Assembly: GCF_900114535.1 (NCBI RefSeq)
Contig: NZ_FOTK01000003.1
Span: 1 to 64,000 of the forward strand
Source of the DNA: Methylobacterium pseudosasicola
Lineage (GTDB): Bacteria; Pseudomonadota; Alphaproteobacteria; Rhizobiales; Beijerinckiaceae
Length of the DNA stretch: 64,000 bases
Direction: 5' to 3'
Shown: piece after piece, positions 16,145 to 28,500 of the stretch
Layout: each line of letters opens with the position of its first letter
Position numbering within the stretch: the first letter of the stretch is position 1
Made by a program: the position numbers and the translations under genes
The notes under the pieces: generated by a model
The model's input: the letters and a program-made list of their open reading frames with translations, nothing else
Told to the model about the DNA's origin: nothing
Database searches by the model: none

Positions 16145-17554
16145 ATGACAACGAGTACGGTGGCACGGACGTCGGGCAGCGATCTCGATCCGGGCGCCAT
16201 CCTGGCCCGCCTCGACCGGCTGCCGCCGACGCGCACGATCTGGCGCTTCGTGGCTTTGCTCGGCCTCGGCTTCTTCTTCGAGCTCTACGATCTGCTGTTC
16301 ACCGGCTACGTCGCCCCGGGACTTGTGAAGGCCGGGATCCTTACGCCGACGACCCCCGGGTTGTTCGGCGCGAGCGGTGTCGCGAGCTTCGTGGCGGCCC
16401 TGTTCACCGGGCTGTTCATCGGCACCCTGGTCTGCGGCTGGCTCGCCGACCGGTTCGGCCGCCGGGCGATCTTCACGTGGTCGCTCTTGTCCTACACCGC
16501 CGCCAACGTGGTGATGGCCTGCCAGACCGAGGCGTTCGGGCTCAATTTGTGGCGGCTGATCGCCGGGATCGGCCTCGGCCTCGAGATGGTGACCATCGGC
16601 AGCTACCTCTCGGAGCTGGTGCCGAAGGGGATCCGCGGCCGCGCCTTCGCTTTGTGCCAGGGCATCGGCTTCACCGCCGTGCCGGTGGTGGCGTTCCTGT
16701 CCTACCTGCTGATCCCGACGGCGCCGCTCGGGATCGACGGCTGGCGCTGGGTCGTGCTGATCGGCGCCACCGCGGCGATCGGGGTCTGGTGGCTGCGTGC
16801 CGGCCTGCCGGAGAGCCCGCGCTGGCTGGTCGAGCGCGGGCGGCTCGCGGAGGCCGACGCGGTTCTGCGGCGCCTTGAAGGCCAAGTCGCCGCCGAGTAC
16901 GGCCGCCCCCTGCCGCCACCCGCGGCATCGGAGCCGGTGCAGCGGCGCGGCACCTACGGCGACCTCTGGGTGCCGCCCTATCGCCGCCGGGCGCTGATGA
17001 TGGCCGGCTTCAACGTCTTTCAGACGGTGGGCTTCTACGGCTTCGCCAACTGGGTGCCGACCCTGCTGGTGGCGCAGGGCATCACCATCACGTCGAGCCT
17101 CGCCTACACGGCGCTGATCGCGCTCGCCGCCCCGGTGGGACCGCTGATCGGGCTCGCCATCGCCGACCGGTTCGAGCGCAAGCACGTCATCGTGGCCGCC
17201 GCGCTGGTCTACATCGCCTGCGGGCTGGCCTTCGCGCAGACCCGGGACGTGTCGGTGATCGTCGCGCTCGGGATCGGCCTGACGCTCGCCTCCAACGTGA
17301 TGTCCTACAGCTTCCACGCCTACCAAGCCGAGCTGTTCCCCACCGGCATCCGGGCCAGAGCCGTGGGCTTCGTCTATTCCTGGAGCCGCTTCTCAGCAAT
17401 TTTTACGGGCTTCGTCATCGCCTTCGTGCTGCGCGAGGCCGGCACTCCGGGCGTCTTTTTATTCATTTCCGCCGCGATGCTGGCAGCCGGGCTTCTGGTC
17501 GGTCTTCTCGGACCCCGCACGCGCGACGTGGCTCTGGAGAAGATCGCGGGGTGA
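16145..17554 (+). CDS. MFS transporter, sugar/aromatic acid type
   Basis: This is a 469-residue permease with 12 transmembrane segments. [17 protein letters not shown] in TM1, [13 protein letters not shown] (motif A) after TM2, [11 protein letters not shown] after TM6 and the second motif A ([10 protein letters not shown]) place it in the metabolite:H+ symporter / sugar porter-like group. It probably imports an organic acid or sugar; the substrate is undefined. ATG 16145 lies 77 nt after glsA. Not linked to any catabolic gene here. Confidence 0.88.
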   Translation: MTTSTVARTSGSDLDPGAILARLDRLPPTRTIWRFVALLGLGFFFELYDLLFTGYVAPGLVKAGILTPTTPGLFGASGVASFVAALFTGLFIGTLVCGWLADRFGRRAIFTWSLLSYTAANVVMACQTEAFGLNLWRLIAGIGLGLEMVTIGSYLSELVPKGIRGRAFALCQGIGFTAVPVVAFLSYLLIPTAPLGIDGWRWVVLIGATAAIGVWWLRAGLPESPRWLVERGRLAEADAVLRRLEGQVAAEYGRPLPPPAASEPVQRRGTYGDLWVPPYRRRALMMAGFNVFQTVGFYGFANWVPTLLVAQGITITSSLAYTALIALAAPVGPLIGLAIADRFERKHVIVAAALVYIACGLAFAQTRDVSVIVALGIGLTLASNVMSYSFHAYQAELFPTGIRARAVGFVYSWSRFSAIFTGFVIAFVLREAGTPGVFLFISAAMLAAGLLVGLLGPRTRDVALEKIAG

Positions 17555-17574
17555 GGCCCGCATCCGCGCAATAA

Positions 17575-17591
17575 CGAATCGTGGTAGCCTG
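17575..17591 (+). repeat. 17-nt repeat before Uma2 gene 1 (copy at 18194-18210)
   Basis: CGAATCGTGGTAGCCTG occurs exactly 5 nt before the start codon of each of the two tandem Uma2 genes. It shows that the duplication included the 5' region. It may be a -10/translation element, but no classical Shine-Dalgarno sequence is present. Confidence 0.6.
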
Positions 17592-17596
17592 CGCCC

Positions 17597-18151
17597 ATGG
17601 TCGCACAGCCGAAGCCCCGGATGACGGTCGACGAGTTCCTGACCTGGGCCGAGGGCCGTCCGGGGCGCTACGAACTGGTCGACGGCGAGGTTTTCGCGAT
17701 GTCGCCGGAGCGAGCTCGGCACGGTCTCGTCAAGTACGCGGCTCAGACCGCGCTGAACCGTGCGATCGAAACCGCAGGCCTCCCCTGTCACATGATGCCG
17801 GACGGGATGACGGTCCGCATCGATGCGGCGACGACCTTCGAGCCGGACGCGCTCGTCTATTGCGGACCGCCGGTCGATCTCGATGCGATCGAGGTGCCCA
17901 ACCCTGTCGTCGTGGTCGAGGTGCTCTCGCCGGGGACCAGATCCGTGGATTCCGGAACCAAGCTGATCGGCTATTTTCAGGTTGCGAGCCTGTGCCACTA
18001 CCTAATCCTGGATCCGGTCAAACGCCTCCTGATCCATCATCGGCGCGGGCAAGGCAGCAGCGTCGAAACCCACATCGTTTCGGATGGCGTCCTGGATCTC
18101 ACCCCACCGGGCCTGCAGATCGCCGTCGCCGACCTGTTCGTTCGGGTTTAG
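17597..18151 (+). CDS. Uma2 family endonuclease (copy 1)
   Basis: This is a 184-residue protein of the Uma2/DUF820 PD-(D/E)xK nuclease fold. MTVDEFLTWAE and GRYELVDGE at the N-terminus, FEPDALVYC and VVVVEVLSPGT (the acidic catalytic strand) and the C-terminal LDLTPPGLQIAVADLF are typical. Biological role of the family is poorly known; it is highly expanded in Cyanobacteria and present in alphaproteobacteria. It is a tandem paralogue of the next gene, with the same first 14 residues and the same 17-nt upstream sequence. Confidence 0.88.
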   Translation: MVAQPKPRMTVDEFLTWAEGRPGRYELVDGEVFAMSPERARHGLVKYAAQTALNRAIETAGLPCHMMPDGMTVRIDAATTFEPDALVYCGPPVDLDAIEVPNPVVVVEVLSPGTRSVDSGTKLIGYFQVASLCHYLILDPVKRLLIHHRRGQGSSVETHIVSDGVLDLTPPGLQIAVADLFVRV

Positions 18152-18215
18152 CTTCTGAGTCCTAAGCTGAAGCTCCACCATCTCGCACAGTGCCGAATCG
18201 TGGTAGCCTGACGAC

Positions 18216-18794
18216 ATGGTCGCGCAGCCGAAGCCCCGGATGACGGTCGATGAGTTCCTGGTCTGGGCCGAGGACCAGCCGGGACGCTACGAGCTGGTCG
18301 AAGGCCGAGTTGTCGCGATGTCGCCGGAGCGGGTCCGGCGCGCCGAGGTCAAGGCCTCGGCCTATCTCGCCCTCCGGTCCGCACTGAACCGGACGCCGCT
18401 TCCCTGTCGCGCCCTGCCGGACGGGATGAGCGTGCGCATCGACGACACGACGGTCTTCGAGCCCGACGCCCTCGTCTATTGCGGCGCGCGTGCGGATCCG
18501 GACGCGATCGAGATTCCCAATCCCATCCTCGTGGTCGAGGTGTTGTCGCCCAGCACGGTCACAGTCGATTCCGGCCGCAAGCTCGCCGGCTATTTCAGCG
18601 TCGCCAGCGTCGCGCACTATCTGATGATCGACCCGGTCAAGCGCCTCGTGATCCACCATGCGCGCGGCGCGGGAGGCCTGATCGCGACGCGGATCGCCAC
18701 CGAGGGCGCCCTCGACCTGACGCCGCCCGGAATGAGCCTATCCGTCGCCGAGCTGTTCGCCGATCTCCCGCCCCCCGCAGACCCCGCGGCTTGA
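18216..18794 (+). CDS. Uma2 family endonuclease (copy 2)
   Basis: This is a 192-residue paralogue of the preceding gene, about 60-65 percent identical by eye. The same landmarks are present: MTVDEFLVWAE, GRYELVEGR, MPDG-like LPDGMSVRID, FEPDALVYC, LVVEVLSPST and the terminal LDLTPPGMSLSVAELF. The last ten residues (PPPADPAA) are extra. Divergence is concentrated in the region after SPER, where copy 1 has ARHGLVKYAAQTALN and copy 2 has VRRAEVKASAYLAL. Both copies keep the predicted catalytic acidic residues, so neither looks like a pseudogene. Confidence 0.87.
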   Translation: MVAQPKPRMTVDEFLVWAEDQPGRYELVEGRVVAMSPERVRRAEVKASAYLALRSALNRTPLPCRALPDGMSVRIDDTTVFEPDALVYCGARADPDAIEIPNPILVVEVLSPSTVTVDSGRKLAGYFSVASVAHYLMIDPVKRLVIHHARGAGGLIATRIATEGALDLTPPGMSLSVAELFADLPPPADPAA

Positions 18795-18846
18795 TCCGAT
18801 CCGAGGCGGATGTCACAGCGGCGCAAACGCGAATCAGGACGCCCGG

Positions 18847-19860
18847 ATGACCACACCCCTCGATCTCCTCGTGCTCGGCAACGCCATCGTCGACGTGATC
18901 GCCCGCACGAACGACGCCTTCCTGGACGCCCAGGGGGTGACCAAGGGCGCGATGCAGTTGATCGACGAGGAGCGGGCGGAGGCTTTGTTCGCCGCGATGG
19001 GGCCGGCCACGATCGTCTCGGGCGGCTCGGGGGCGAACACCGCGGTCGGCGCGGCCCTGCTCGGCGCCAAGACCGGCTTCGTCGGTAAGGTCCGGAACGA
19101 CGAGCTCGGCGGCCTGTTCGGGCACGACCTCAAGGCCACGGGCGTCGGCTTCACGGTGCCGCCGGCGAGCGAGGGGCCGGCCACGGCCCGCTGCTTCGTG
19201 CTGGTGACGCCGGACGGCGAGCGCACGATGAACACCTATCTCGGCGCCTGCCAGCGACTGAAGCCCGAGGACGTGGACCGTGCGCTCGTGGCCTCGGCCC
19301 GGGTCGTCTATCTCGAAGGCTATCTGTGGGATCCGCCCGCCGCCAAGGAGGCGTTCCGCAAGGCGGTCCAGATCGCCCACCAGGCCGGCAACGCGGTGGC
19401 GCTGACCCTCTCGGACGCGTTCTGCGTCGGCCGCTACCGGGACGAATTCTTGGGGCTCGTGCGCGACGGCAGCATCGACATCCTGTTCGCCAATATCGGC
19501 GAGCTTCAGAGCCTCTACCAAACCGACGATCCCGAGGCCGCCGTGGCCGCGCTCCGTGACGAGCGCAACGCCCGCGGCCGGCACCTGCTCGGCCTGGTGA
19601 CCCGCTCGTCGGAGGGCGCCCTGGTGGTGCAGGGTGGCGAGGTCCGGTCCGTCGAGGCGAGCCCGGTGCGCGAGGTGCTAGACACCACCGGCGCCGGCGA
19701 CCTCTTCGCCGCCGGGTTCCTGGCCGGCCATGCCCGCGGCCTCGACAACGTCACCAGCGCCCGCCTCGGCGCGCTGGCGGCCGCCGAGGTGATCCAGCAT
19801 ATCGGCGCACGCCCCCAGGCCGACCTCGTTGGTCTGGCCAAAGAGCGCAAGCTGCTCTGA
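18847..19860 (+). CDS. PfkB family adenosine kinase
   Basis: This is a 337-residue ribokinase-fold kinase. The N-terminal LLVLGNAIVDVIA, the substrate-site GGSGANTAVGAALLGA and the C-terminal anion hole/catalytic motif DTTGAGDLFAAGFLAG are present; Asp in GAGD is the catalytic base. In alphaproteobacteria this branch is annotated as adenosine kinase, phosphorylating adenosine to AMP, but closely related sugar kinases cannot be excluded. ATG 18847 lies 52 nt after the second Uma2 gene. The stop converges with the chemoreceptor gene with 9 nt between. Confidence 0.85.
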   Translation: MTTPLDLLVLGNAIVDVIARTNDAFLDAQGVTKGAMQLIDEERAEALFAAMGPATIVSGGSGANTAVGAALLGAKTGFVGKVRNDELGGLFGHDLKATGVGFTVPPASEGPATARCFVLVTPDGERTMNTYLGACQRLKPEDVDRALVASARVVYLEGYLWDPPAAKEAFRKAVQIAHQAGNAVALTLSDAFCVGRYRDEFLGLVRDGSIDILFANIGELQSLYQTDDPEAAVAALRDERNARGRHLLGLVTRSSEGALVVQGGEVRSVEASPVREVLDTTGAGDLFAAGFLAGHARGLDNVTSARLGALAAAEVIQHIGARPQADLVGLAKERKLL

Positions 19861-19869
19861 TCCGGCTGC

Positions 19870-21552
19870 TCAGGCGGCCCGCACCGTCGCGAGGAAATGG
19901 GTCACCTCGCTCCGGAGATGCTCGGACCGGAGCGACAGTTCGGAGGCCGAGGTGAGCACCTGATTGGCCGCCGCCCCGGTCTCGTTGGCGGCGCCCGCGA
20001 CCCCCGAGATGCTGCTCGTCACCTCGCCGGCGCTCGAGGCCGCCTCGGTGACGTTGCGGGCGATCTCCTGGGTCGCGGCCCCCTGCTCCTCGACGGCGGC
20101 GGCGATCAGGGTCGCCACCGCGCTGATCTCCTGGATCCGCCCGCCGATGCGGCCGATCGCCGAAACCGCATCGTCAGTGGAGGCCTGGATCCGCCCGATA
20201 TGATCGCTGATCTCGTCGGTGGCCTTGGCCGTCTGGCTCGCCAGCTCCTTCACCTCCGCGGCCACCACGGCAAAACCCCGCCCGGCCTCGCCGGCGCGCG
20301 CCGCCTCGATGGTCGCGTTGAGCGCCAGGAGGTTGGTTTGGCCGGCGATGGTGGTGATCATCGTCACCACGTCGCCGATCCGGGCGGCGGCGCCGCTCAG
20401 CTCCTGCACGAGATGAGCGGTCGAGGCCGCATCCTCGACCGCGGCCTGGGTCAGCGTTGCCGCATTCGAGACCTGGCGGCCGATCTCCTGGACGGAGCTT
20501 TCCAGTTCCTCCGCGGCCGAGGCGGCGGTGTTGACGTTGGCGGCAGCGAGTTCGGCCGCGCTCGCCACCCGCAGGGATTGGCTGGCGGCGCCTGAGGCCG
20601 TGCTGGTCATGGTCGTGGCGGTGGCCTGCAACGCCGCGGCGGCCCCCGAGACCGTCCCGATAATGCCGCCGACGGCGCCCTCGAAGGCGTCGGCGATCTG
20701 GCGCATGCCGGTCTTGCGCTGTTCCTCGGCGGCCTGCCGCGCCTGGGCGGTCTCCGCCTCCAGGGCGCGCGCCCGGTTCAGGCCGTCCTTGAAGACCTGC
20801 ACCGAGGCCGCCATGGCGCCGATCTCGTCCTGCCGCTCGGCATAGGGAACGGCGACGGACAGGTCCTGCGCGGCCAGCCGGGTCATGATGTCCGTCATGG
20901 TGCGGATCGGGCGGGCGACGCCTCGCAGGATCAGCCAGAAGGCGCCCGCCGTCGCGGCTAGACCGGCGATCAGCACGGCGGCCGTCACCGTCCAGGCGGT
21001 GGTGTAGGCGTCCTCGGCACGCTTCGTCGCGGTCTGCGTACCCTCGGCATTGACCTTGGCGAGATCCGCCAGCGCCCCGAAGGCGCCCACCAGCGGCGCG
21101 CGGGCCGGCGCGATGGCGTCGCGGGCCGCGGTGCGGTCACCGCGCTTGAGCGCGGCCACGATGGCCTCCCGGGACGCCAGATAGGCCTGCCACCGCGCCT
21201 CGAACGCGTTCCACAGGCCGGTCTCGCGCGGCGATCCGATATGCGACCGGTACTGATTGAATTTTTCCGGAATGGCCGCATCCATCTCGGTGAATTCGGC
21301 GTCGAGGTCGCGGTTCTCGGCACTGTCCTCGGCAATGACCTTGCGGATCGTCGTGGTGTGGTAGCGGAGTGCCAGGAACTGAAGGTCGTCCAGCTCGTGG
21401 TTCTTCACGGTCCAGACATCCCGCATCTCCCGGGCCGAATCATGCACGTCTTTGATACTCACGATATTGCATAATGAGTTTACGACCAGAAGGACCAGTC
21501 CGATAAACGAAACCAAGAACAACCGGACCGTTATGCTGCGACCGAACCGCAT
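19870..21552 (-). CDS. Methyl-accepting chemotaxis protein
   Basis: This is a 560-residue chemoreceptor. TM1 (about 8-31), a four-helix periplasmic sensing domain (32-185), TM2 (about 187-208), a HAMP domain ([20 protein letters not shown]) and a long cytoplasmic signalling domain. The hairpin tip has the conserved [20 protein letters not shown] and [15 protein letters not shown] 21552 is chosen over an upstream in-frame GTG because GGAG lies 6-9 nt before it. No CheB/CheR-binding C-terminal pentapeptide was recognised (ends TVRAA). The ligand is unknown. Confidence 0.93.
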   Translation of the reverse strand: MRFGRSITVRLFLVSFIGLVLLVVNSLCNIVSIKDVHDSAREMRDVWTVKNHELDDLQFLALRYHTTTIRKVIAEDSAENRDLDAEFTEMDAAIPEKFNQYRSHIGSPRETGLWNAFEARWQAYLASREAIVAALKRGDRTAARDAIAPARAPLVGAFGALADLAKVNAEGTQTATKRAEDAYTTAWTVTAAVLIAGLAATAGAFWLILRGVARPIRTMTDIMTRLAAQDLSVAVPYAERQDEIGAMAASVQVFKDGLNRARALEAETAQARQAAEEQRKTGMRQIADAFEGAVGGIIGTVSGAAAALQATATTMTSTASGAASQSLRVASAAELAAANVNTAASAAEELESSVQEIGRQVSNAATLTQAAVEDAASTAHLVQELSGAAARIGDVVTMITTIAGQTNLLALNATIEAARAGEAGRGFAVVAAEVKELASQTAKATDEISDHIGRIQASTDDAVSAIGRIGGRIQEISAVATLIAAAVEEQGAATQEIARNVTEAASSAGEVTSSISGVAGAANETGAAANQVLTSASELSLRSEHLRSEVTHFLATVRAA

Positions 21553-21573
21553 CTCACTCTCCACCCCACGTCA

Positions 21574-21596
21574 TGGCGCAAGATATTATCGCGCCA
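21574..21596 (-). promoter_or_regulatory. Palindrome upstream of chemoreceptor gene
   Basis: TGGCGC-N11-GCGCCA, extended by CAT/ATG arms, lies 22-44 nt before ATG 21552 in an AT-richer 208-nt intergenic region. It could be an operator or a 5' UTR hairpin. No known regulator consensus was matched. Confidence 0.35.
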
Positions 21597-21760
21597 GCAT
21601 GACATGATGGATTTTAAGACGGCGATTTGATTTAAAAATCTGGCGACTGACAGACGGAATGTCGAGAAAATTCTTTCGCAGGCTCGACTTATAGCATGAT
21701 CAGACCCGCCTGAGCCCAATCGGAAGTAGAGAAACCGCGATCGCCGCAGCGGCCTGCCGA

Positions 21761-22732
21761 TCACGGCCGCAGCAGCACCTTGCCCACCGCCGCCCGGCGG
21801 GTCAGCAGGCCGAAGGCCTCAGGAAATTCGGACAGTGCGTAGGTGCCGTGGACCTGCGCCGTGAGCTTGCCCTCGGCGACCCAGGCCAGGAGCCGGCGCT
21901 GGTCGGCCCGGTGCGCCTCCGGCTCGCGGTCGAGAAAGGCGCCCCAATGGACGCCCTGCACGTCGAGCTCCTTCAGGAGCATCAGGTTGAGCGGCAGCCG
22001 CGGGATGCCGCCGGCGGCGAAGCCGATCACGAGGTAGCGGCCGCGCCAGCCGAGCGCCCGCAGAGCGGGTTCGGCGTAGTCGCCACCGACCGCGTCGTAG
22101 ACCACGTCGACCCCGCCGCCGCTGATCCGGCGCAGTTCGTCCTTCAGGGTCGCGGGATCGTAGACGAGCGTCGCCTCGGCGCCGTGGGCGCGGGCCACCG
22201 CGAGCTTCTCCTCCGAGGAGGCGCAGGCGATCACCCGGGCGCCCATCAGCCGGCCGAGTTCCACCGCGGCGAGGCCGACGCCCCCGGAGGCGCCGAGCAC
22301 GGCGAGCCATTCGCCGGGCTGGACGCGCGCCCGGTTTGCGAGCGCATGGAGAGAGGTTCCGTAGGTGATGGTGAGGCCCGCAGCTTGCGCGTCCGGCACG
22401 GCCTCTGGCACCGGCGTGAGCTTGCCGGCGTCGATGGCGATCAGCTCCGCGCAGCAGCCGTGGCCGGCATGGACGATCACCCGGTCGCCGATCGCGACGC
22501 CCGAGGCCCCCTCCCCCAGGGCCTCGACCACGCCGACGCCCTCGCCCCCTGGGGAGAATGGCAGCGGCGGCTTCACCTGATAGCGGCCGGCCACGATCAG
22601 CGTGTCGAAGAAGTTGAGCGCGGCGAGCCGGATCCGCACCAGGGCCTGCCCGGGGCCCGGCACCGGATCGGGACGCTCCACGATCTCCAGATGCTCCGGC
22701 CCATCGAGCCTCGTGCACAGCAGCGCCCGCAT
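21761..22732 (-). CDS. Zinc-independent NADPH:quinone oxidoreductase family protein
   Basis: This is a 323-residue medium-chain dehydrogenase/reductase. The GroES-like N-terminal part (RLAALNFFDTLIVAGRYQ, FSPGGEGVGVV) lacks the catalytic zinc cysteines, and the Rossmann part begins with VLGASGGVGLAAVELG; HGAEATLVYD and VDVVYDAVGGD follow. This matches quinone oxidoreductase-type enzymes that use NADPH to reduce quinones or enoyl substrates. Length and start (MRALLCTRLDGPEHL) are normal. It lies 67 nt downstream of the hybrid kinase gene; a functional link is not evident. Confidence 0.9.
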   Translation of the reverse strand: MRALLCTRLDGPEHLEIVERPDPVPGPGQALVRIRLAALNFFDTLIVAGRYQVKPPLPFSPGGEGVGVVEALGEGASGVAIGDRVIVHAGHGCCAELIAIDAGKLTPVPEAVPDAQAAGLTITYGTSLHALANRARVQPGEWLAVLGASGGVGLAAVELGRLMGARVIACASSEEKLAVARAHGAEATLVYDPATLKDELRRISGGGVDVVYDAVGGDYAEPALRALGWRGRYLVIGFAAGGIPRLPLNLMLLKELDVQGVHWGAFLDREPEAHRADQRRLLAWVAEGKLTAQVHGTYALSEFPEAFGLLTRRAAVGKVLLRP

Positions 22733-22799
22733 CCTGTCCTCCCGATCGATGTCTTTGTCTCTGTTCAGGCGAAGGTTCAGGCAAAGACCGGCCGCGCGG

Positions 22800-24887
<2,088 letters not shown>

Positions 24888-24982
24888 GGGGCGATGGTGA
24901 TCTGCATCATGGGTGATGCCGCGTATGGCTGTGTTCGACCGTACTTCCAAGACTGCCAGGCGTATTTTGAAGATCGACCGGC

Positions 24983-25507
24983 ATGATCGACGTTGAGCGC
25001 TTCCGTCTGACCGAAGACAATGACGCGGCCCGTGCAGCCGCGGACCGATTGTTCGCGGTGGTCCGGGTCGCACTCAAGCCGGTCCTGCCGCCCGCGACTG
25101 AGATCCTGCACGTCGGCGCCACAGCCATACCGGGCTGCTTGACCAAAGGAGATCTCGACCTTGTGGTGCGGGTCGATGGCCCGGCCTTCGCCGAAGCTGA
25201 AAGCCGGCTGGCGGCGCGCTTCACGCGCAACGCGGGATCGGTCCGCACGGACGACTTCGCGGCGTTCACGGATGCTGGCCGGACGCCTCATCTCGGGATC
25301 CAGCTCACGGTCAAAGGCGGGCCGCTCGATGTCTTCCACCTTTTCGCCGCGGCCCTGCGCGCCGATCCCGAACGGGTGGTCCGCTACAACGCCCTGAAGC
25401 GCGCCCACCACGACCAGCCGATGACGCTGTACCGCGCCGCGAAGGACGCGTTCATCGCCGACGTCCTGCGATCCTGCCCGCCGCCTTCGTCGCACGACGA
25501 CGCTTAG
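24983..25507 (+). CDS. GrpB family nucleotidyltransferase-like protein
   Basis: This is a 174-residue protein of the GrpB/UPF0157 group within the nucleotidyltransferase superfamily. HVGATAIPGCLTKGDLDLVV carries the family G-S/A-T-A-x-P-G pattern followed by a DLD acidic pair. The C-terminal YNALKRAHHDQPMTLYRAAK segment is also typical, and length is normal. Its reaction is not established. It is convergent with polA (28-nt gap) and divergent from the hybrid kinase. Confidence 0.85.
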   Translation: MIDVERFRLTEDNDAARAAADRLFAVVRVALKPVLPPATEILHVGATAIPGCLTKGDLDLVVRVDGPAFAEAESRLAARFTRNAGSVRTDDFAAFTDAGRTPHLGIQLTVKGGPLDVFHLFAAALRADPERVVRYNALKRAHHDQPMTLYRAAKDAFIADVLRSCPPPSSHDDA

Positions 25508-25534
25508 ACCGCCGGGATGGCGCGGGCGGGCGAT

Positions 25535-28500
25535 TCAATGCGCCTCCTGCCAATTCCCCGCCGCCTTGGCCTCCACCACCAGCGGCACGCGCAGCGTCAG
25601 AGCCGGCGCCGGCGCCTCCTCCATGACGCCGCGGATGATCGGGATCGCCCGATCGACCTCGTCCTCGGCGGCCTCGAAGACCAACTCGTCGTGCACCTGC
25701 AGCAGCATGCTGACCTTGAGTTTTTGGGCGGTGAGCGCCCCCTCGATCCGGGTCATGGCCCGGCGGATGATGTCGGCGGCCGAGCCCTGGATCGGGGCGT
25801 TGATCGCCTGGCGCTCGACGCTGGCGCGCTCGGACGGGTTGTTGGAGCGGATCTGCGGGTAGTGGCAGACCCGGCCGAACAGGGTCGTGACGTAGCCCTT
25901 GTCCCGGCAGATCTTTTTGGTGCTGTCGATGTAGTCGCGGATGCCGGGGAACTGCTCGAAATACTGCTTGATGAACGCCGACGCCTCCTCCCGGCCGATG
26001 CCGAGGCGGTCGGCCAGCCCGAAGGCCGAGATGCCGTAGATGATGCCGAAATTGATGGTCTTGGCCCGGCGCCGCAGGTCCGGGGTCATGTCCTTGAGCG
26101 GTACGCCGAACATCGCCGAGGCGGTCGCCGCATGGATGTCGATGCCGTCCTCGAACGCTTTGCGCAGCTCCGGGATGTCGGCCATGTGGGCGAGGAGCCG
26201 CAGCTCGATCTGCGAGTAATCCGCCGAGATCAGCCGGTTGCCCGGCGCGGCCACGAAGGCCCGGCGGATGCGGCGACCCTCCTCGGTGCGGATCGGGATA
26301 TTTTGGAGGTTCGGCTCCGAGGAGGACAGGCGGCCCGTCGTGGTGGCCGCCAGCGAGAACGAGGTGTGGACCCGGGCGGTCTCCCGGTCGGCATGGGTCT
26401 GGAGCGAATCCGTGTAGGTGGATTTCAGCTTCGAGAGCTGGCGCCACTCCAGGATCTTTTTGGGCAGGGGATGCCCGGCCTGGGCTAGTTCTTCGAGAAG
26501 GGTCGCGGGCGTCGCCCACTGCCCGGAGGGTGTCTTCTTGGCCCCCGGCAGGCCCATCTTTCCGAACAGAATGTCGCCGATCTGCTTGGGCGAGCCCACC
26601 GAAAACTTCTCGCCGGCATCCTCCTGGATCTCCTCCTCCAGGCGGACCAGGATCTGCGAGAAATCGCCCGAGAGCCGGCTCAGCATCTCGCGGTCTACCC
26701 GGATGCCGCGCTGCTCCATCCGAGCGATCACCGGCAGGAGCGGCCGTTCCAGGGTCTCGTAGACGGCGACCCGGTGCTCGGCGACGAGGCGCGGCTTCAT
26801 CATCCGCCACAGGCGCAAGGTCACGTCCGCGTCCTCGGCCGCGTAGGCTGTGGCCTTGTCGATGGCGACGCGATCGAAGCTAACCTTGTTGCGGCCGGTG
26901 CCGGCCACATCGGAGAACGTGATCGGCTGGTGGCCGAGATGGCGGCGGGCCAGCTCGTCCATGCCGTGGCCGCCCTTGCCGGCATCGAGCACGTAGGAGA
27001 TCAGCATCGTATCGTCGAACGGCGCGATCTCGATGCCGTAGCGGGCGAGCACGACCCAATCGTATTTCAGGTTCTGGCCGACCTTCAGCACCCCGGAATT
27101 CTCGAGGAGCGGCTTCAGGCGGGCGATGGCAGCGTCCAGCGGGATCTGGCCGGGGACGGGCTCGGCCACGTCGGAGGCGGCTGCGCCCTCGCCGAACAGG
27201 TCGGTGGCGTCGGCCTGCACCTTCGCGGCTTGGATATGGGCCAGTGGGATGTAGCAGGCCCGCCCGGTGGCGGTGGCCAGCGAGACACCCACGAGCCCGG
27301 CCTTGTGGGCATCGAGGGCATCGGTCTCGGTATCGACCGCGACCACCCCGGCCTCTTCGGCCTCGGCAATCCAGGCGTCGAGCTGGTCCAGGGACGCGAC
27401 AGTCTCGTAGGCGGCCGTGTCGAACGGCGCCACCGCCTCCGCGGCGCGGGCGGCCACCACGTTGCCCGGCGTCGCCTCGATCGGCGCCCGGGGCTTGGCC
27501 GGCGCGTCCGGCAGGTCGAGATCGGCGAAGGGATCGACCTCGCCGCCCTCGGGCGGGGCGGCGCCCGGCGGCCGCTCGGCCCCGGCGGCCTCGGTCTCCG
27601 GGTCCGGCGGAACGGAATCGCCGAAGAACGGCACCGCGTCGCTACCGCCGGCGCCGTTGCTGTAGCCGTGGGGCTTGGCGCCGGGCAGCAGCGCCGGATC
27701 GGGCTTCACCGCCTCGGGATCGACATGCAGCATCTGGGCGATGCGGCGGGTCAGGGTGTTGAACTCCATCGCCTTGAGGAAGCCGACGAGTTTTTGCGGG
27801 TCGGGCTCGGGGACGCGCAGGTCGTCGAGGTCGACCGGGACCGGCACGTCCTCCACCAGAGCCACCAGTTTGCGCGACAGCTTGGCCTGCTCGACATTGG
27901 CGAGCAGGGTCTCGCGGCGCTTGGGCTGCTTGATCTCACCGGCCCGCTCCAGCAGCGCCTCAAGGCTGCCGAACTCCTTGATCAAAGCCGCGGCGGTCTT
28001 CAGGCCGATGCCGGGCACGCCGGGGACGTTGTCGGAGGTGTCGCCGATCAGCGCTAAAGCGTCGCCGATCTGGTTGGGCTGCAGGCCCTCCCACTTGGCG
28101 ATGATCGCCTCGACATCGAGGTTGCGCTCGGGCCGGTAGCCGGCCTTGCCCTTGGCGCCGGATTCGAAATCGTAGAACCGGACCAGAGGCCCGACGAGTT
28201 GCATCAGGTCCTTGTCGGACGAGACGATGATGACCCCCGCGCCCCTTGCCTCCGCCTGCCTTGTGTAGGTGGCGATGAGGTCGTCGGCCTCGTAGCGCTG
28301 CAGCTCCACAGCGTGCAGGCCGAAGGCCCGCACCGCGTCGCGCATCAGCGGCATCTGGCGCTTCAGGTCATCGGGGGCGTCGGGGCGGTGGCCTTTGTAA
28401 TCCGGGAACATCTCCTTGCGGAACGAGCCCTCGGACTTGTCGAAGACGATGCCGAGATGGGTCGGCATCGTGCCGGCGGCCCCCTCCTGGATGAACTGCG

